Source: Planctomycetota bacterium
GTDB lineage: Bacteria; Planctomycetota; Brocadiia; SM23-32
Reading direction: 5' to 3'
NCBI GenBank assembly: GCA_018334735.1
Contig: JAGXLK010000140.1
Location: 1 to 6,483 of the forward strand
DNA length: 6,483 nt
Shown: piece by piece, positions 1 through 5,076 of the stretch
Position numbering within the stretch: position 1 is the stretch's first letter
Layout: each line of letters starts with the position of its first letter
Program-made: the position numbers and the translations under genes
Notes under the pieces: generated by a model
The model's input: the letters and a program-made list of their open reading frames with translations, nothing else
The model's database searches: none
What the model was told of the DNA's origin: nothing

Positions 1-919
1 AGTTCTCCATCTTTCTATCGAACGCGTTGTAGTTGCCCACGTAAGCCGGCTCAACATTTACCATGGTGCCGGCCTCATCCTTGAATATTTTGGGGGGCGC
101 GTAGGTGCATCCACCTTTTTCTCCCATAATTTGGACGTTCATCGTCGTGCCTTCGATGTGAGCGGCGAAACTCGATTCCACCGCCATGCATGCGCCATTC
201 TCAAAACGGATGTAGCCGGTGGCCAGGTCTTCAACCGTGTAGGTCTTGTAATCCCATCCGGCCCATCGCGATTCGACATCCGACGGTTTATCCCCCAGGT
301 ATGTATAGGTGGATGCGCTGGCGGCAACGGGACGCGGACGTCCCATCAGATAGTGGGCCATTTCCATCATATGGACGCCGATATCGATCAACGGCCCGCC
401 GCCTTGTAGCTCTTTACGCCCGAAAACTCCCCAATTGGGAATGCCCCGCCGACGCAAAGCCTGCACGCGCCCAAAGAGCGGCTGTCCGATTTCGCCTTCG
501 TCAAGATAACGTTTCAACATCTGGGCCTGCGGAGAAAGGCGGAACTGAAAACCGATGACAAGTTTCTGGTCGGCTTCAGTGGCCGTCTCCACCATTTCTT
601 GGGCTTCATCGGCATTCATCGCCATTGGTTTTTCCACAATGACATCGTTCCCCGACTTCAAAGCCGCCACTGTTGGGGCATGATGGAGGAAATTTGGAGT
701 GCAGACGCTGACCGCGTCCAGTTCTTCCAGTTCCAACATCTCTTCATATTCCGAGAACATCTGGGCAACATCGTGGTCGGCAGCGAATTTTTCGCGGGCC
801 TCTTCGACCGGATCCGCCCCCGCAACCACGTCAACACCCTCGATTTCATCGAGAGTTCTGGCCTGACGTCCGGCGATGCCGCCGGTACCAATGAAACCAA
901 CTTTGATCTCCTGAGACAT
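1..919 (-). CDS. Gfo/Idh/MocA-family NAD(P)-dependent oxidoreductase, C-terminus cut by window edge
   Basis: Likely a cytoplasmic dehydrogenase acting on a sugar, inositol or related polyol; the substrate cannot be read from the sequence. Reading from 919 to the left edge gives 306 codons with no stop. The N-terminal Rossmann fold starts at once: VGFIGTGGIAG at residues 7-17 is the dinucleotide-binding glycine loop, and AGAD at 33-36 puts an acidic residue at the end of strand 2, which usually favours NAD over NADP. CTPNFLHH at 73-80 and EKP at 96-98 (the family's Lys motif) follow. DIGVH at 179-183 carries the usual catalytic Asp/His pair. Family members are usually about 330-370 residues, so some tens of residues are missing. 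The ATG at 919 has a strong AAGGAG ribosome site 10 nt upstream and gives the glycine loop its usual position. The gene lies downstream of smpB, behind a terminator-like hairpin, so it is probably transcribed separately. The family call is firm. Confidence 0.93.
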   Translation of the reverse strand, partial: MSQEIKVGFIGTGGIAGRQARTLDEIEGVDVVAGADPVEEAREKFAADHDVAQMFSEYEEMLELEELDAVSVCTPNFLHHAPTVAALKSGNDVIVEKPMAMNADEAQEMVETATEADQKLVIGFQFRLSPQAQMLKRYLDEGEIGQPLFGRVQALRRRGIPNWGVFGRKELQGGGPLIDIGVHMMEMAHYLMGRPRPVAASASTYTYLGDKPSDVESRWAGWDYKTYTVEDLATGYIRFENGACMAVESSFAAHIEGTTMNVQIMGEKGGCTYAPPKIFKDEAGTMVNVEPAYVGNYNAFDRKMEN

Positions 920-929
920 AAAAAACAAG

Positions 930-935
930 CTCCTT
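930..935 (-). promoter_or_regulatory. Ribosome binding site of the oxidoreductase gene
   Basis: The minus strand reads AAGGAG here, 10 nt before the ATG at 919. It settles the start, as no other good start codon lies close to the Rossmann glycine loop. Confidence 0.7.
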
Positions 936-948
936 CTTCAAAGCATCT

Positions 949-985
949 AAAAAAGCAAATCGGCTTTTCAGTAGCGGTGCCGATT
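949..985 (-). terminator. Rho-independent-type terminator candidate after smpB
   Basis: On the minus strand a perfect 7-bp stem (AATCGGC at 985-979 pairing with GCCGATT at 964-958) encloses a 14-nt loop. It is followed by TGC and then six T residues (954-949). It lies about 55 nt past the smpB stop and just before the ribosome site of the next gene, where a terminator separating the two would be expected. The long loop and the three bases before the T run make it weaker than a textbook example. It could instead act as a leader structure of the oxidoreductase mRNA. Confidence 0.45.
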
Positions 986-1040
986 AATTAGATACCGCTT
1001 TGTACTCATAGACAGGAAAACGACAACACCTTGCGATTCG

Positions 1041-1511
1041 TTACCTCTGTCGGCGTCTCATCTCGCGCTGTATTTCTTTCTTACGCTGTTTGTCGAGTTT
1101 TTTCTTCCGTTTGTCGCCGTGCTCTCGCTTCCGGGCGAGCCCGAGTAAAACCTTCGCCCAACCATTCTTGAAATAAAGTTTCAACGGCACAAGCGTATAA
1201 CCGCGCTGGGTACAACGGGAGATGATACGGTCTATTTCCCCTCGATGCAGCAGCAATTTCCGTTTTCTTGTCGGGTCCGGGGACTCAATAGTACTTTTTT
1301 CATAGGGCGAGATATGCATATCGACCACGTAAATTTCATCGCCAAAAGGACGTGCGTACGCTTCCGCGATGCTGACGTTGCCTTCACGCAGGCTCTTAAC
1401 CTCAGCTCCTTCCAACTCGATCCCCGCCTCGTAGGTATCTTCGATGACGTAATCGTGGCGTGCTTTGCGGTTTGTGGCAATCGTTTTGACGTGTTCGTTT
1501 TCTGGGGTCAT
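1041..1511 (-). CDS. smpB: SsrA-binding protein SmpB (trans-translation factor)
   Basis: SmpB binds tmRNA (SsrA) and brings it to ribosomes stalled on mRNAs lacking a stop codon, so the nascent chain is tagged for proteolysis and the ribosome is freed. The predicted protein has 156 residues, normal for the family. IATNRKARHDY at 11-21 followed by EAGIELEGAEVKSLR at 28-42 is the classic N-terminal block of the tmRNA-binding barrel. GLARKREHGDKR at 124-135 leads into a very basic tail ending at 156. The tail keeps Asp-Lys-Arg but has Gly where an aromatic residue or His usually precedes it. The frame extends upstream to a TTG at 1571, but the ATG at 1511 gives the family-typical N-terminus. No clear Shine-Dalgarno sequence precedes it. 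No tmRNA gene was recognised in the window. The gene stands alone, with about 700 bp on its upstream side. Confidence 0.97.
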   Translation of the reverse strand: MTPENEHVKTIATNRKARHDYVIEDTYEAGIELEGAEVKSLREGNVSIAEAYARPFGDEIYVVDMHISPYEKSTIESPDPTRKRKLLLHRGEIDRIISRCTQRGYTLVPLKLYFKNGWAKVLLGLARKREHGDKRKKKLDKQRKKEIQREMRRRQR

Positions 1512-1549
1512 GATCAGGGAAAACACTGGAGGGCGGATACGACCGAACA

Positions 1550-1578
1550 AGTCTAACCCAGCGGCTGGCAATACGCAA
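1550..1578 (-). promoter_or_regulatory. Candidate sigma70-type promoter of smpB
   Basis: The minus strand reads TTGCGT (1578-1573), a 17-nt spacer, then TAGACT (1555-1550). Spacing is ideal, but the matches to consensus are only partial (3/6 and 4/6). Transcription would start near 1543, giving a leader of roughly 30 nt to the ATG at 1511. That placement argues against the upstream TTG start at 1571. It was found by eye only. Confidence 0.3.
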
Positions 1579-1718
1579 GCACGCTGGACTGCTGAGGACT
1601 TTTGCGTTGTGGGTCATTTCACTGTTTGATATCCCTGGATTATCTTGAGACTGTCCGCGATTTCCGAATAAATCCGCCGCTTGCCGACCGCGTATCCGGC
1701 AGACTCGATTTCAGCTGA

Positions 1719-1735
1719 GCCCGCCAAGGGCGGGC
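1719..1735. repeat. REP-like hairpin, 7-bp stem, 3-nt loop
   Basis: GCCCGCC (1719-1725), AAG, GGCGGGC (1729-1735) form a perfect 7-bp GC stem. The right-arm heptamer GGCGGGC occurs again at 1750-1756. No T run follows on either strand, so this is not a standard terminator. Confidence 0.55.
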
Positions 1736-1869
1736 GAAACTGGACTTGAGGCGGGCAAATGCCGGGAAAAGCCAGGTAGCTGTAGTTCTCTGCCGTAAGG
1801 CGGACCTGCTGTTGGTTTTTGGTCTTTCTGCTGCGAGGGGACCATGTTTCTGCACCGCGTTCTGAACTC

Positions 1870-1882
1870 CAGCCTCCGGCTG
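1870..1882. repeat. Small hairpin, 5-bp stem, 3-nt loop
   Basis: CAGCC, TCC, GGCTG. Two further outer pairs are possible after one mismatch. It matters only as part of the series of triloop palindromes in this gap; alone it could be chance. Confidence 0.35.
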
Positions 1883-2061
1883 AAGTCCAGTCCGCTCACA
1901 TGCCATGCAAGCGGGAACGCGATAAAGGGTGTAAGCGGCAAAAAAGTTCTGACCGCCGCCGGCCCTGCGCCGATGGGGGCAACGGGATAACAGAACTGTG
2001 CTGGCAATAAATGTCGGTGTTCCAACTCCCTTTGTTGCTGTGTAAAGTAATCCGATGAGGT

Positions 2062-2074
2062 GGGCTTTCAGCCC
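2062..2074. repeat. Triloop palindrome with CTTTCAG core, copy 1
   Basis: GGGCT, TTC, AGCCC form a perfect 5-bp stem. The central CTTTCAG is identical to that of the palindrome at 2098-2114, while the flanking G/C arms are swapped (GGG..CCC here, CCC..GGG there). Confidence 0.5.
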
Positions 2075-2097
2075 TCTGCAGCCCGGGCTTTTATGAA

Positions 2098-2114
2098 ATG
2101 CCCTTTCAGGGCAT
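2098..2114. repeat. Triloop palindrome with CTTTCAG core, copy 2
   Basis: ATGCCCT, TTC, AGGGCAT form a perfect 7-bp stem centred 38 bp from copy 1. Loop and closing bases are the same as in copy 1, while the arms differ but still pair. No T tract follows, so it resembles a REP-type element more than a terminator. Confidence 0.55.
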
Positions 2115-2189
2115 GAAACGGGAACCCGGAGTCGTTGTCGTTTGTTCCCCAACGGAATATGCTGCGTGCCGGACAATCGTATCAACATC

Positions 2190-2205
2190 GGTTCGTGCAT
2201 GAACC
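2190..2205. repeat. 16-bp near-perfect palindrome downstream of the methyltransferase
   Basis: GGTTCGTGCATGAACC reads almost the same on both strands, with a 5-bp GGTTC/GAACC stem and a TGCA centre. It begins 12 nt past the methyltransferase stop codon. In minus-strand RNA it would be a 5-bp stem with a 6-nt loop. No T run follows, so termination is doubtful; it could be a 3' mRNA-end structure or a protein site. Confidence 0.4.
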
Positions 2206-2217
2206 CCGCCGGCGAAA

Positions 2218-3018
2218 TTATGTTTGTTTCCACAGACTTGTCTGACCTTCTCCGTCCAATTTGCGTCGAGCGATCTCAGCGTATTCCGCATCGACTTCAA
2301 AACCGATGAAATCGCAACCCAATTCTACGGCGGCCGCGCCGGTCGAACCGCTTCCCGCAAACGGATCGACAATCAGAATTGCTCTGTCACCAATTCCATG
2401 GAGTCGGATACACATCTCGGCCAGCTTCCTGGGAAAAGCCGCGGGGTGTTCCTTCGCCGATTGCACCGTTCTATACGGTATAAACCACATATTGCCGCGA
2501 TCTCGCAAATCCTCGCGGGCATGTTTCCAGCGTTCAATATTGCTTTTGTCAGCATACGGCACGCCGATAGAAAGTTTTGCCAGATTTACATCGCCGCTCG
2601 GCGTGAAGTGAAACACGTACTCATGGCAGTTATTCAGATATCTCTCGCTGTTAACCGGTTTGTAATGACCGATATTGATCCCTTTCTCAGGCACCGCGAT
2701 CGATTTCACCCAGTGAATCGTATTCTGCAGGCAGAACTGTTTCATTATCCGCTCTGCAACCCGCATCGAACGCAACTCGTCGGATGGACGATCCCCAATG
2801 TTGAAAAACAACGATCCGTCCTCCTTCAACACCCGCCGGCATTCGGTCGCAACTTGCTCCATCCAATCGAGATAATCTTCAAACGGCATATCGTCACGGT
2901 GCGTATGGTAATCTACGCCGATATTGTACGGAGGCGAGGTCACAATAACGTCAACAGAGCTCTCTTCGAGCCGCTCGCGCATCCCCTCAACACAATCTTC
3001 CTGGTAAATCTCTTTCAT
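2218..3018 (-). CDS. Beta-class DNA methyltransferase (N4-cytosine or N6-adenine), solitary
   Basis: Transfers a methyl group from S-adenosylmethionine to an exocyclic amino group of adenine or cytosine in a specific DNA site. The predicted protein has 266 residues, normal for a compact stand-alone methylase. The catalytic motif IV, TSPPY at residues 27-31, comes first. HPAAFP at 191-196 (motif X region) and the AdoMet-binding DPFAGSGST at 218-226 follow near the C-terminus, with GFEVDAEYA at 239-247 after it. This permuted order defines the beta class. SPPY is often N4-cytosine, but TSPPY also occurs in N6-adenine enzymes, so the target base stays open. The region around 95-180 probably carries target recognition. 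The ATG at 3018 is preceded by GAGGTG with a rather long 13-nt spacer. The gene starts 49 nt past the pgi stop on the same strand. No restriction endonuclease lies in the window, so an orphan regulatory or protective methylase is possible. Confidence 0.92.
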   Translation of the reverse strand: MKEIYQEDCVEGMRERLEESSVDVIVTSPPYNIGVDYHTHRDDMPFEDYLDWMEQVATECRRVLKEDGSLFFNIGDRPSDELRSMRVAERIMKQFCLQNTIHWVKSIAVPEKGINIGHYKPVNSERYLNNCHEYVFHFTPSGDVNLAKLSIGVPYADKSNIERWKHAREDLRDRGNMWFIPYRTVQSAKEHPAAFPRKLAEMCIRLHGIGDRAILIVDPFAGSGSTGAAAVELGCDFIGFEVDAEYAEIARRKLDGEGQTSLWKQT

Positions 3019-3067
3019 AAGCGGACAGATTCACCTCGAATGTGGGAAATAATCCCTCACAGACAGT

Positions 3068-4456
3068 TTACAGCCGGGGAGGCTCATAACCCTTGCGGCC
3101 CATGAGACCGTAGGTGTATTCCTTCCCCAGTTCCACGCCGGGCTGATTGAACGTATTGACGTTGTACAGGTATCCGCTATAAGTCACAGCGTATTCGAAA
3201 AACATGAACAACGCACCCAGGTCGGCGGCGTCCACGCGAGGGATGACGATCGAACAATTCGGACGGTGTTTATCGCGGAGCGCACAACGAGTGGCTGTCA
3301 GTTCGGCCTGGAAAAGGCCATCGAAAGTATTATCGGCCAGGTATTCCAGCTCTTCTTCGGGACTTCCTTCGCAAATGACCAGAGACTCATCCGATTCGTC
3401 TTCGACTTCGACAAACGTAATGACCTTGTCGAAGGGCCCGTCCTGGTAGAGCTGCATCACGCTGTGCTGGTCGGTCACCCCAACGGATGCAATTGGCGTT
3501 GGGCCGCGGAAGACATCTTTTTCGTCCAGACCGTCGCGTTTCCCCAGACTTTCCGCCCAGAGCTGACAATACCAATCGGCCAGCGCGCGCAGTTTGTGGC
3601 TGTAGGGCATGAGGACGCTCATCGGTTTGCCCTTCTGGTAGTTGGCATACAGCAGGCAGGCGTAAAGGGCCGCGGGGTTGTCATACAGATTGGCATCGCA
3701 GCAGCGTTCGTCCATTTCCGCCGCGCCGTCGAGCATTCGATCTATATCGACGCCTGCAACCGCGCTACTCATAAGCCCCACTGCGCTCAGCACGCTGAAA
3801 CGTCCGCCCACGTTGTCAGGGATCGGAAGAGAAAAGTAACCGCCGTCGTTGGCAATTCGCCGCAGAAGACTCTTCTCCGGGTTCGGATCCGTGGTCAGGA
3901 TCATCTGCCGTGCGGGGTCGCAACCGTCGGTGCGATCCAGCAGATCGCGAAAATGCAGAAACTCGCTCATCGTCTCCGCGGTCGAGCCGGATTTCGTGAT
4001 GACATTGAAAGCTGTCTTCGGCAACTCATCAGCCAGCATTTTTTCAATCGCCTGAATCCGGACGGGATCAACGTTGTCGAGCACAAAAATGCGAGGCGCT
4101 CCATCCCGTGCGGGATGGTCGTCCGGGAGGAGGTTATGATGTGGATGGAGCAATGCTGTATTGACGGTTATATTTCCAAGCGCGGATCCGCCGATTCCGA
4201 GCACAACAAAGTTTTTGCACCAGGAATGCAATTCTTCGGCTTTGCCCTGAATGGTCTCGACAAGGTCATCGTCGTAAGGTAGTTCCATGAACCCAACGTC
4301 CGCACCACGTCTTTCCTGGATCTTCTCAGTTATCTGCTCGGTCCGGGGTGCGAGACGGTCGAATTCTTCCGGAGTGAGTCCGTGGTCGGTCCCGATGGCG
4401 TCCGCGAACATATTCTCGGAGTCGAGTTCCAGCTGGCTTTCTCGGTCCTTCATCAT
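3068..4456 (-). CDS. pgi: Glucose-6-phosphate isomerase, compact bacterial form
   Basis: Interconverts glucose 6-phosphate and fructose 6-phosphate in the cytoplasm, in glycolysis and gluconeogenesis. The predicted protein has 462 residues, matching the shorter bacterial type rather than the roughly 550-residue E. coli type. The first SIS domain shows VLGIGGSALGN at 85-95 and KSGSTAET at 155-162, which bind the sugar phosphate. Both family signatures are present: DNVGGRFSVLS at 214-224 and GYLYNVNTFNQPGVELGK at 428-445. The expected catalytic residues are Glu302 in WAESLGK, His331 in TDQHS and Lys445. Two ATGs follow each other at 4456 and 4453. A GGAG site at 4464-4461 lies 4 nt before the first and 7 nt before the second, so the second may be the true start. 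The gene is the first of a probable pair with the downstream methyltransferase. No key residue is missing. Confidence 0.97.
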   Translation of the reverse strand: MMKDRESQLELDSENMFADAIGTDHGLTPEEFDRLAPRTEQITEKIQERRGADVGFMELPYDDDLVETIQGKAEELHSWCKNFVVLGIGGSALGNITVNTALLHPHHNLLPDDHPARDGAPRIFVLDNVDPVRIQAIEKMLADELPKTAFNVITKSGSTAETMSEFLHFRDLLDRTDGCDPARQMILTTDPNPEKSLLRRIANDGGYFSLPIPDNVGGRFSVLSAVGLMSSAVAGVDIDRMLDGAAEMDERCCDANLYDNPAALYACLLYANYQKGKPMSVLMPYSHKLRALADWYCQLWAESLGKRDGLDEKDVFRGPTPIASVGVTDQHSVMQLYQDGPFDKVITFVEVEDESDESLVICEGSPEEELEYLADNTFDGLFQAELTATRCALRDKHRPNCSIVIPRVDAADLGALFMFFEYAVTYSGYLYNVNTFNQPGVELGKEYTYGLMGRKGYEPPRL

Positions 4457-4460
4457 GTGG

Positions 4461-4464
4461 CTCC
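4461..4464 (-). promoter_or_regulatory. Ribosome binding site of pgi
   Basis: The minus strand reads GGAG. Spacing to the ATG at 4453 is 7 nt and to the ATG at 4456 only 4 nt, which favours the second Met as the initiator. Confidence 0.5.
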
Positions 4465-4495
4465 AGAATCAGGAAATCAGAAGAAGTCGTGTGTG

Positions 4496-4524
4496 ATTAT
4501 AGGTTCCCTCTATCGCCCCCGCAA
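4496..4524 (-). promoter_or_regulatory. Candidate sigma70-type promoter of pgi
   Basis: The minus strand reads TTGCGG (4524-4519), a 17-nt spacer, then a perfect TATAAT (4501-4496). The -35 box matches consensus at only three positions. Transcription would begin near 4489, leaving a leader of about 33 nt. The weak -35 box lies inside the palindrome at 4515-4537, suggesting regulated use. Confidence 0.5.
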
Positions 4525-4537
4525 CCGTTGCGGAGGC
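4515..4537. promoter_or_regulatory. Palindrome overlapping the pgi -35 box, possible operator
   Basis: CCGCAAC (4519-4525), a single C, then GTTGCGG (4527-4533) are perfect inverted heptamers. Three more pairs follow outside one mismatch. The position over the -35 region of pgi fits a repressor or activator site. It has no T tract and lies upstream of the predicted transcription start, so it is unlikely to act in RNA. No regulator gene for it is visible. Confidence 0.35.
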
Positions 4538-4716
4538 GCTGAGATTAAGGATACCGAACGCCGAGCGGTACGCGGCTCCCCTTTACTGCAAGCTACGAAA
4601 CGTCCGTAAGAACAAATCTTCGATGCCCTTGCCGGTTTCCTTTATTCTGGGAGGTCGCGACTGAAAAGAGAACCGCAACAGAATTAAAAGCGGCGCTGTC
4701 GCGCGCGCACTCCAAA

Positions 4717-4735
4717 GCCAGCGCGGAGCGCTGGC
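4717..4735. repeat. Hairpin, perfect 8-bp stem with GGA/TCC triloop
   Basis: GCCAGCGC (4717-4724), GGA, GCGCTGGC (4728-4735) form a perfect GC-rich stem, followed by a smaller CACG..CGTG pair (4737-4749). No T run follows, so it is not a standard terminator. Its 3-nt loop, pyrimidine-only on one strand, resembles the hairpins at 1719-2114. Confidence 0.55.
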
Positions 4736-4778
4736 ACACGTTCAGCGTGCGTTACACTCAGCCATTCAGGTTTAACAT

Positions 4779-4883
4779 GTCATTGCGAGGCGTTCCGCTC
4801 GGCGGGGCGCCGCGGCAAGCTCGCTGCTGGGCGAACAAAACGACGAGATTGCTTCGCCCATCTTGCGATGGACTCGCAATGAC
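4779..4883. mobile_element. MITE-like miniature element with 11-bp terminal inverted repeats
   Basis: GTCATTGCGAG at 4779-4789 and CTCGCAATGAC at 4873-4883 are perfect inverted repeats bounding 105 bp with no credible gene inside. The inner right part reads GAGATTGCTTCGCCC. From memory, CATTGCGAG..GATTGCTTCGC..CTCGCAATGAC is the pattern of a dispersed, probably non-autonomous repeat seen between genes in many unrelated bacteria. No clear target-site duplication is visible at the borders. Whether it moves by a transposase in trans or is another kind of palindromic repeat cannot be told from one copy. Confidence 0.6.
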
Positions 4884-5011
4884 CCGTGTAGCTGAATTCG
4901 CAGGTCAAACGCATACTGGTGTGGCACCCGCTCAGTTTTAAATCCCTTCTGCGAAATCCAGTACCAGAGCAGCACAACCCAAATCACTTCTTCTGTCTGG
5001 GGTGATATTCC

Positions 5012-5042
5012 TTGACAGACTCACATGATCGCAGGTTATAAT
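5012..5042 (+). promoter_or_regulatory. Consensus sigma70-type promoter of the exported STN-like protein gene
   Basis: A perfect TTGACA (5012-5017) and a perfect TATAAT (5037-5042) are separated by 19 nt, slightly longer than the optimum of 17. Transcription would start near 5049-5050, giving a short leader of about 27 nt before the ATG at 5077. Confidence 0.65.
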
Positions 5043-5065
5043 AGCCGGCGCGGCTGACTCCAAAA

Positions 5066-5071
5066 GGGAGG
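5066..5071 (+). promoter_or_regulatory. Ribosome binding site of the exported STN-like protein gene
   Basis: GGGAGG lies 5 nt before the ATG at 5077 and fixes that start, which also begins a typical signal peptide. Confidence 0.7.
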
Positions 5072-5076
5072 CAAAG

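Larger units (their letters stand above)
1614..2217. other. Palindrome-rich intergenic region without a convincing gene
   Basis: About 600 bp lie between the methyltransferase stop and the smpB promoter region. Long open frames exist on the minus strand (for example 2233 to 1640), but all three minus frames stay open over much of 1710-1900. Their products are rich in Arg, Pro and Ser with no recognisable domain, one overlaps the methyltransferase end, and palindromes sit inside them. I therefore read the region as non-coding or decayed repetitive DNA. It holds several hairpins with 3-nt loops, listed separately, and a near-palindrome at 2190-2205. A short real gene cannot be excluded. Confidence 0.6.
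4457..5076. other. Divergent intergenic region between pgi and the exported STN-like protein gene
   Basis: About 620 bp lie between two divergently read genes. The region holds the pgi promoter candidate and its palindrome (4496-4537), a hairpin at 4717-4735, a 105-bp inverted-repeat element at 4779-4883 and the promoter of the plus-strand gene (5012-5042). Short open frames that cross the element show no domain, and I call none of them. No tRNA or other RNA gene was recognised. I see nothing specific in 4540-4715 or 4884-5010. Confidence 0.6.

Noticed and set aside
131..991. Plus-strand frames opposite the Gfo/Idh/MocA gene
   Set aside because: They are antisense to a dehydrogenase with intact Rossmann, EKP and DIGVH motifs.
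1512..1571. Longer SmpB with 20 extra N-terminal residues from a TTG at 1571
   Set aside because: The ATG at 1511 gives the usual SmpB N-terminus, and the best promoter candidate lies between the two starts.
1614..1810. Minus-strand frame ending in EIADSLKIIQGYQTVK before a TGA at 1616-1614, with a protein-like tail
   Set aside because: Only the last 30 or so codons look natural. Further upstream the frame runs through the hairpin at 1719-1735 and other low-quality sequence, and no start or family is visible. It could at most be a gene remnant.
1572..2217. Possible tmRNA gene (ssrA) near smpB
   Set aside because: No tRNA-like acceptor and T-arm ends and no tag reading frame ending in Ala-Ala could be seen on either strand.
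1640..2233. 197-codon minus-strand open frame between the methylase and smpB
   Set aside because: Its product is Arg/Pro/Ser-rich with no domain, it overlaps the methylase end, it contains several palindromes, and the other minus frames are open over the same stretch.
2224..3105. 293-codon plus-strand frame opposite the methylase
   Set aside because: It is antisense to a methylase with all key motifs, and its product shows no domain.
3266..4282. 338-codon plus-strand frame opposite pgi
   Set aside because: It is a shadow of the clear pgi frame, without its own ribosome site or recognisable domain.
4717..4735. Strong hairpin as an intrinsic terminator
   Set aside because: No T run follows on either strand and no gene ends nearby; both flanking genes are read away from it.
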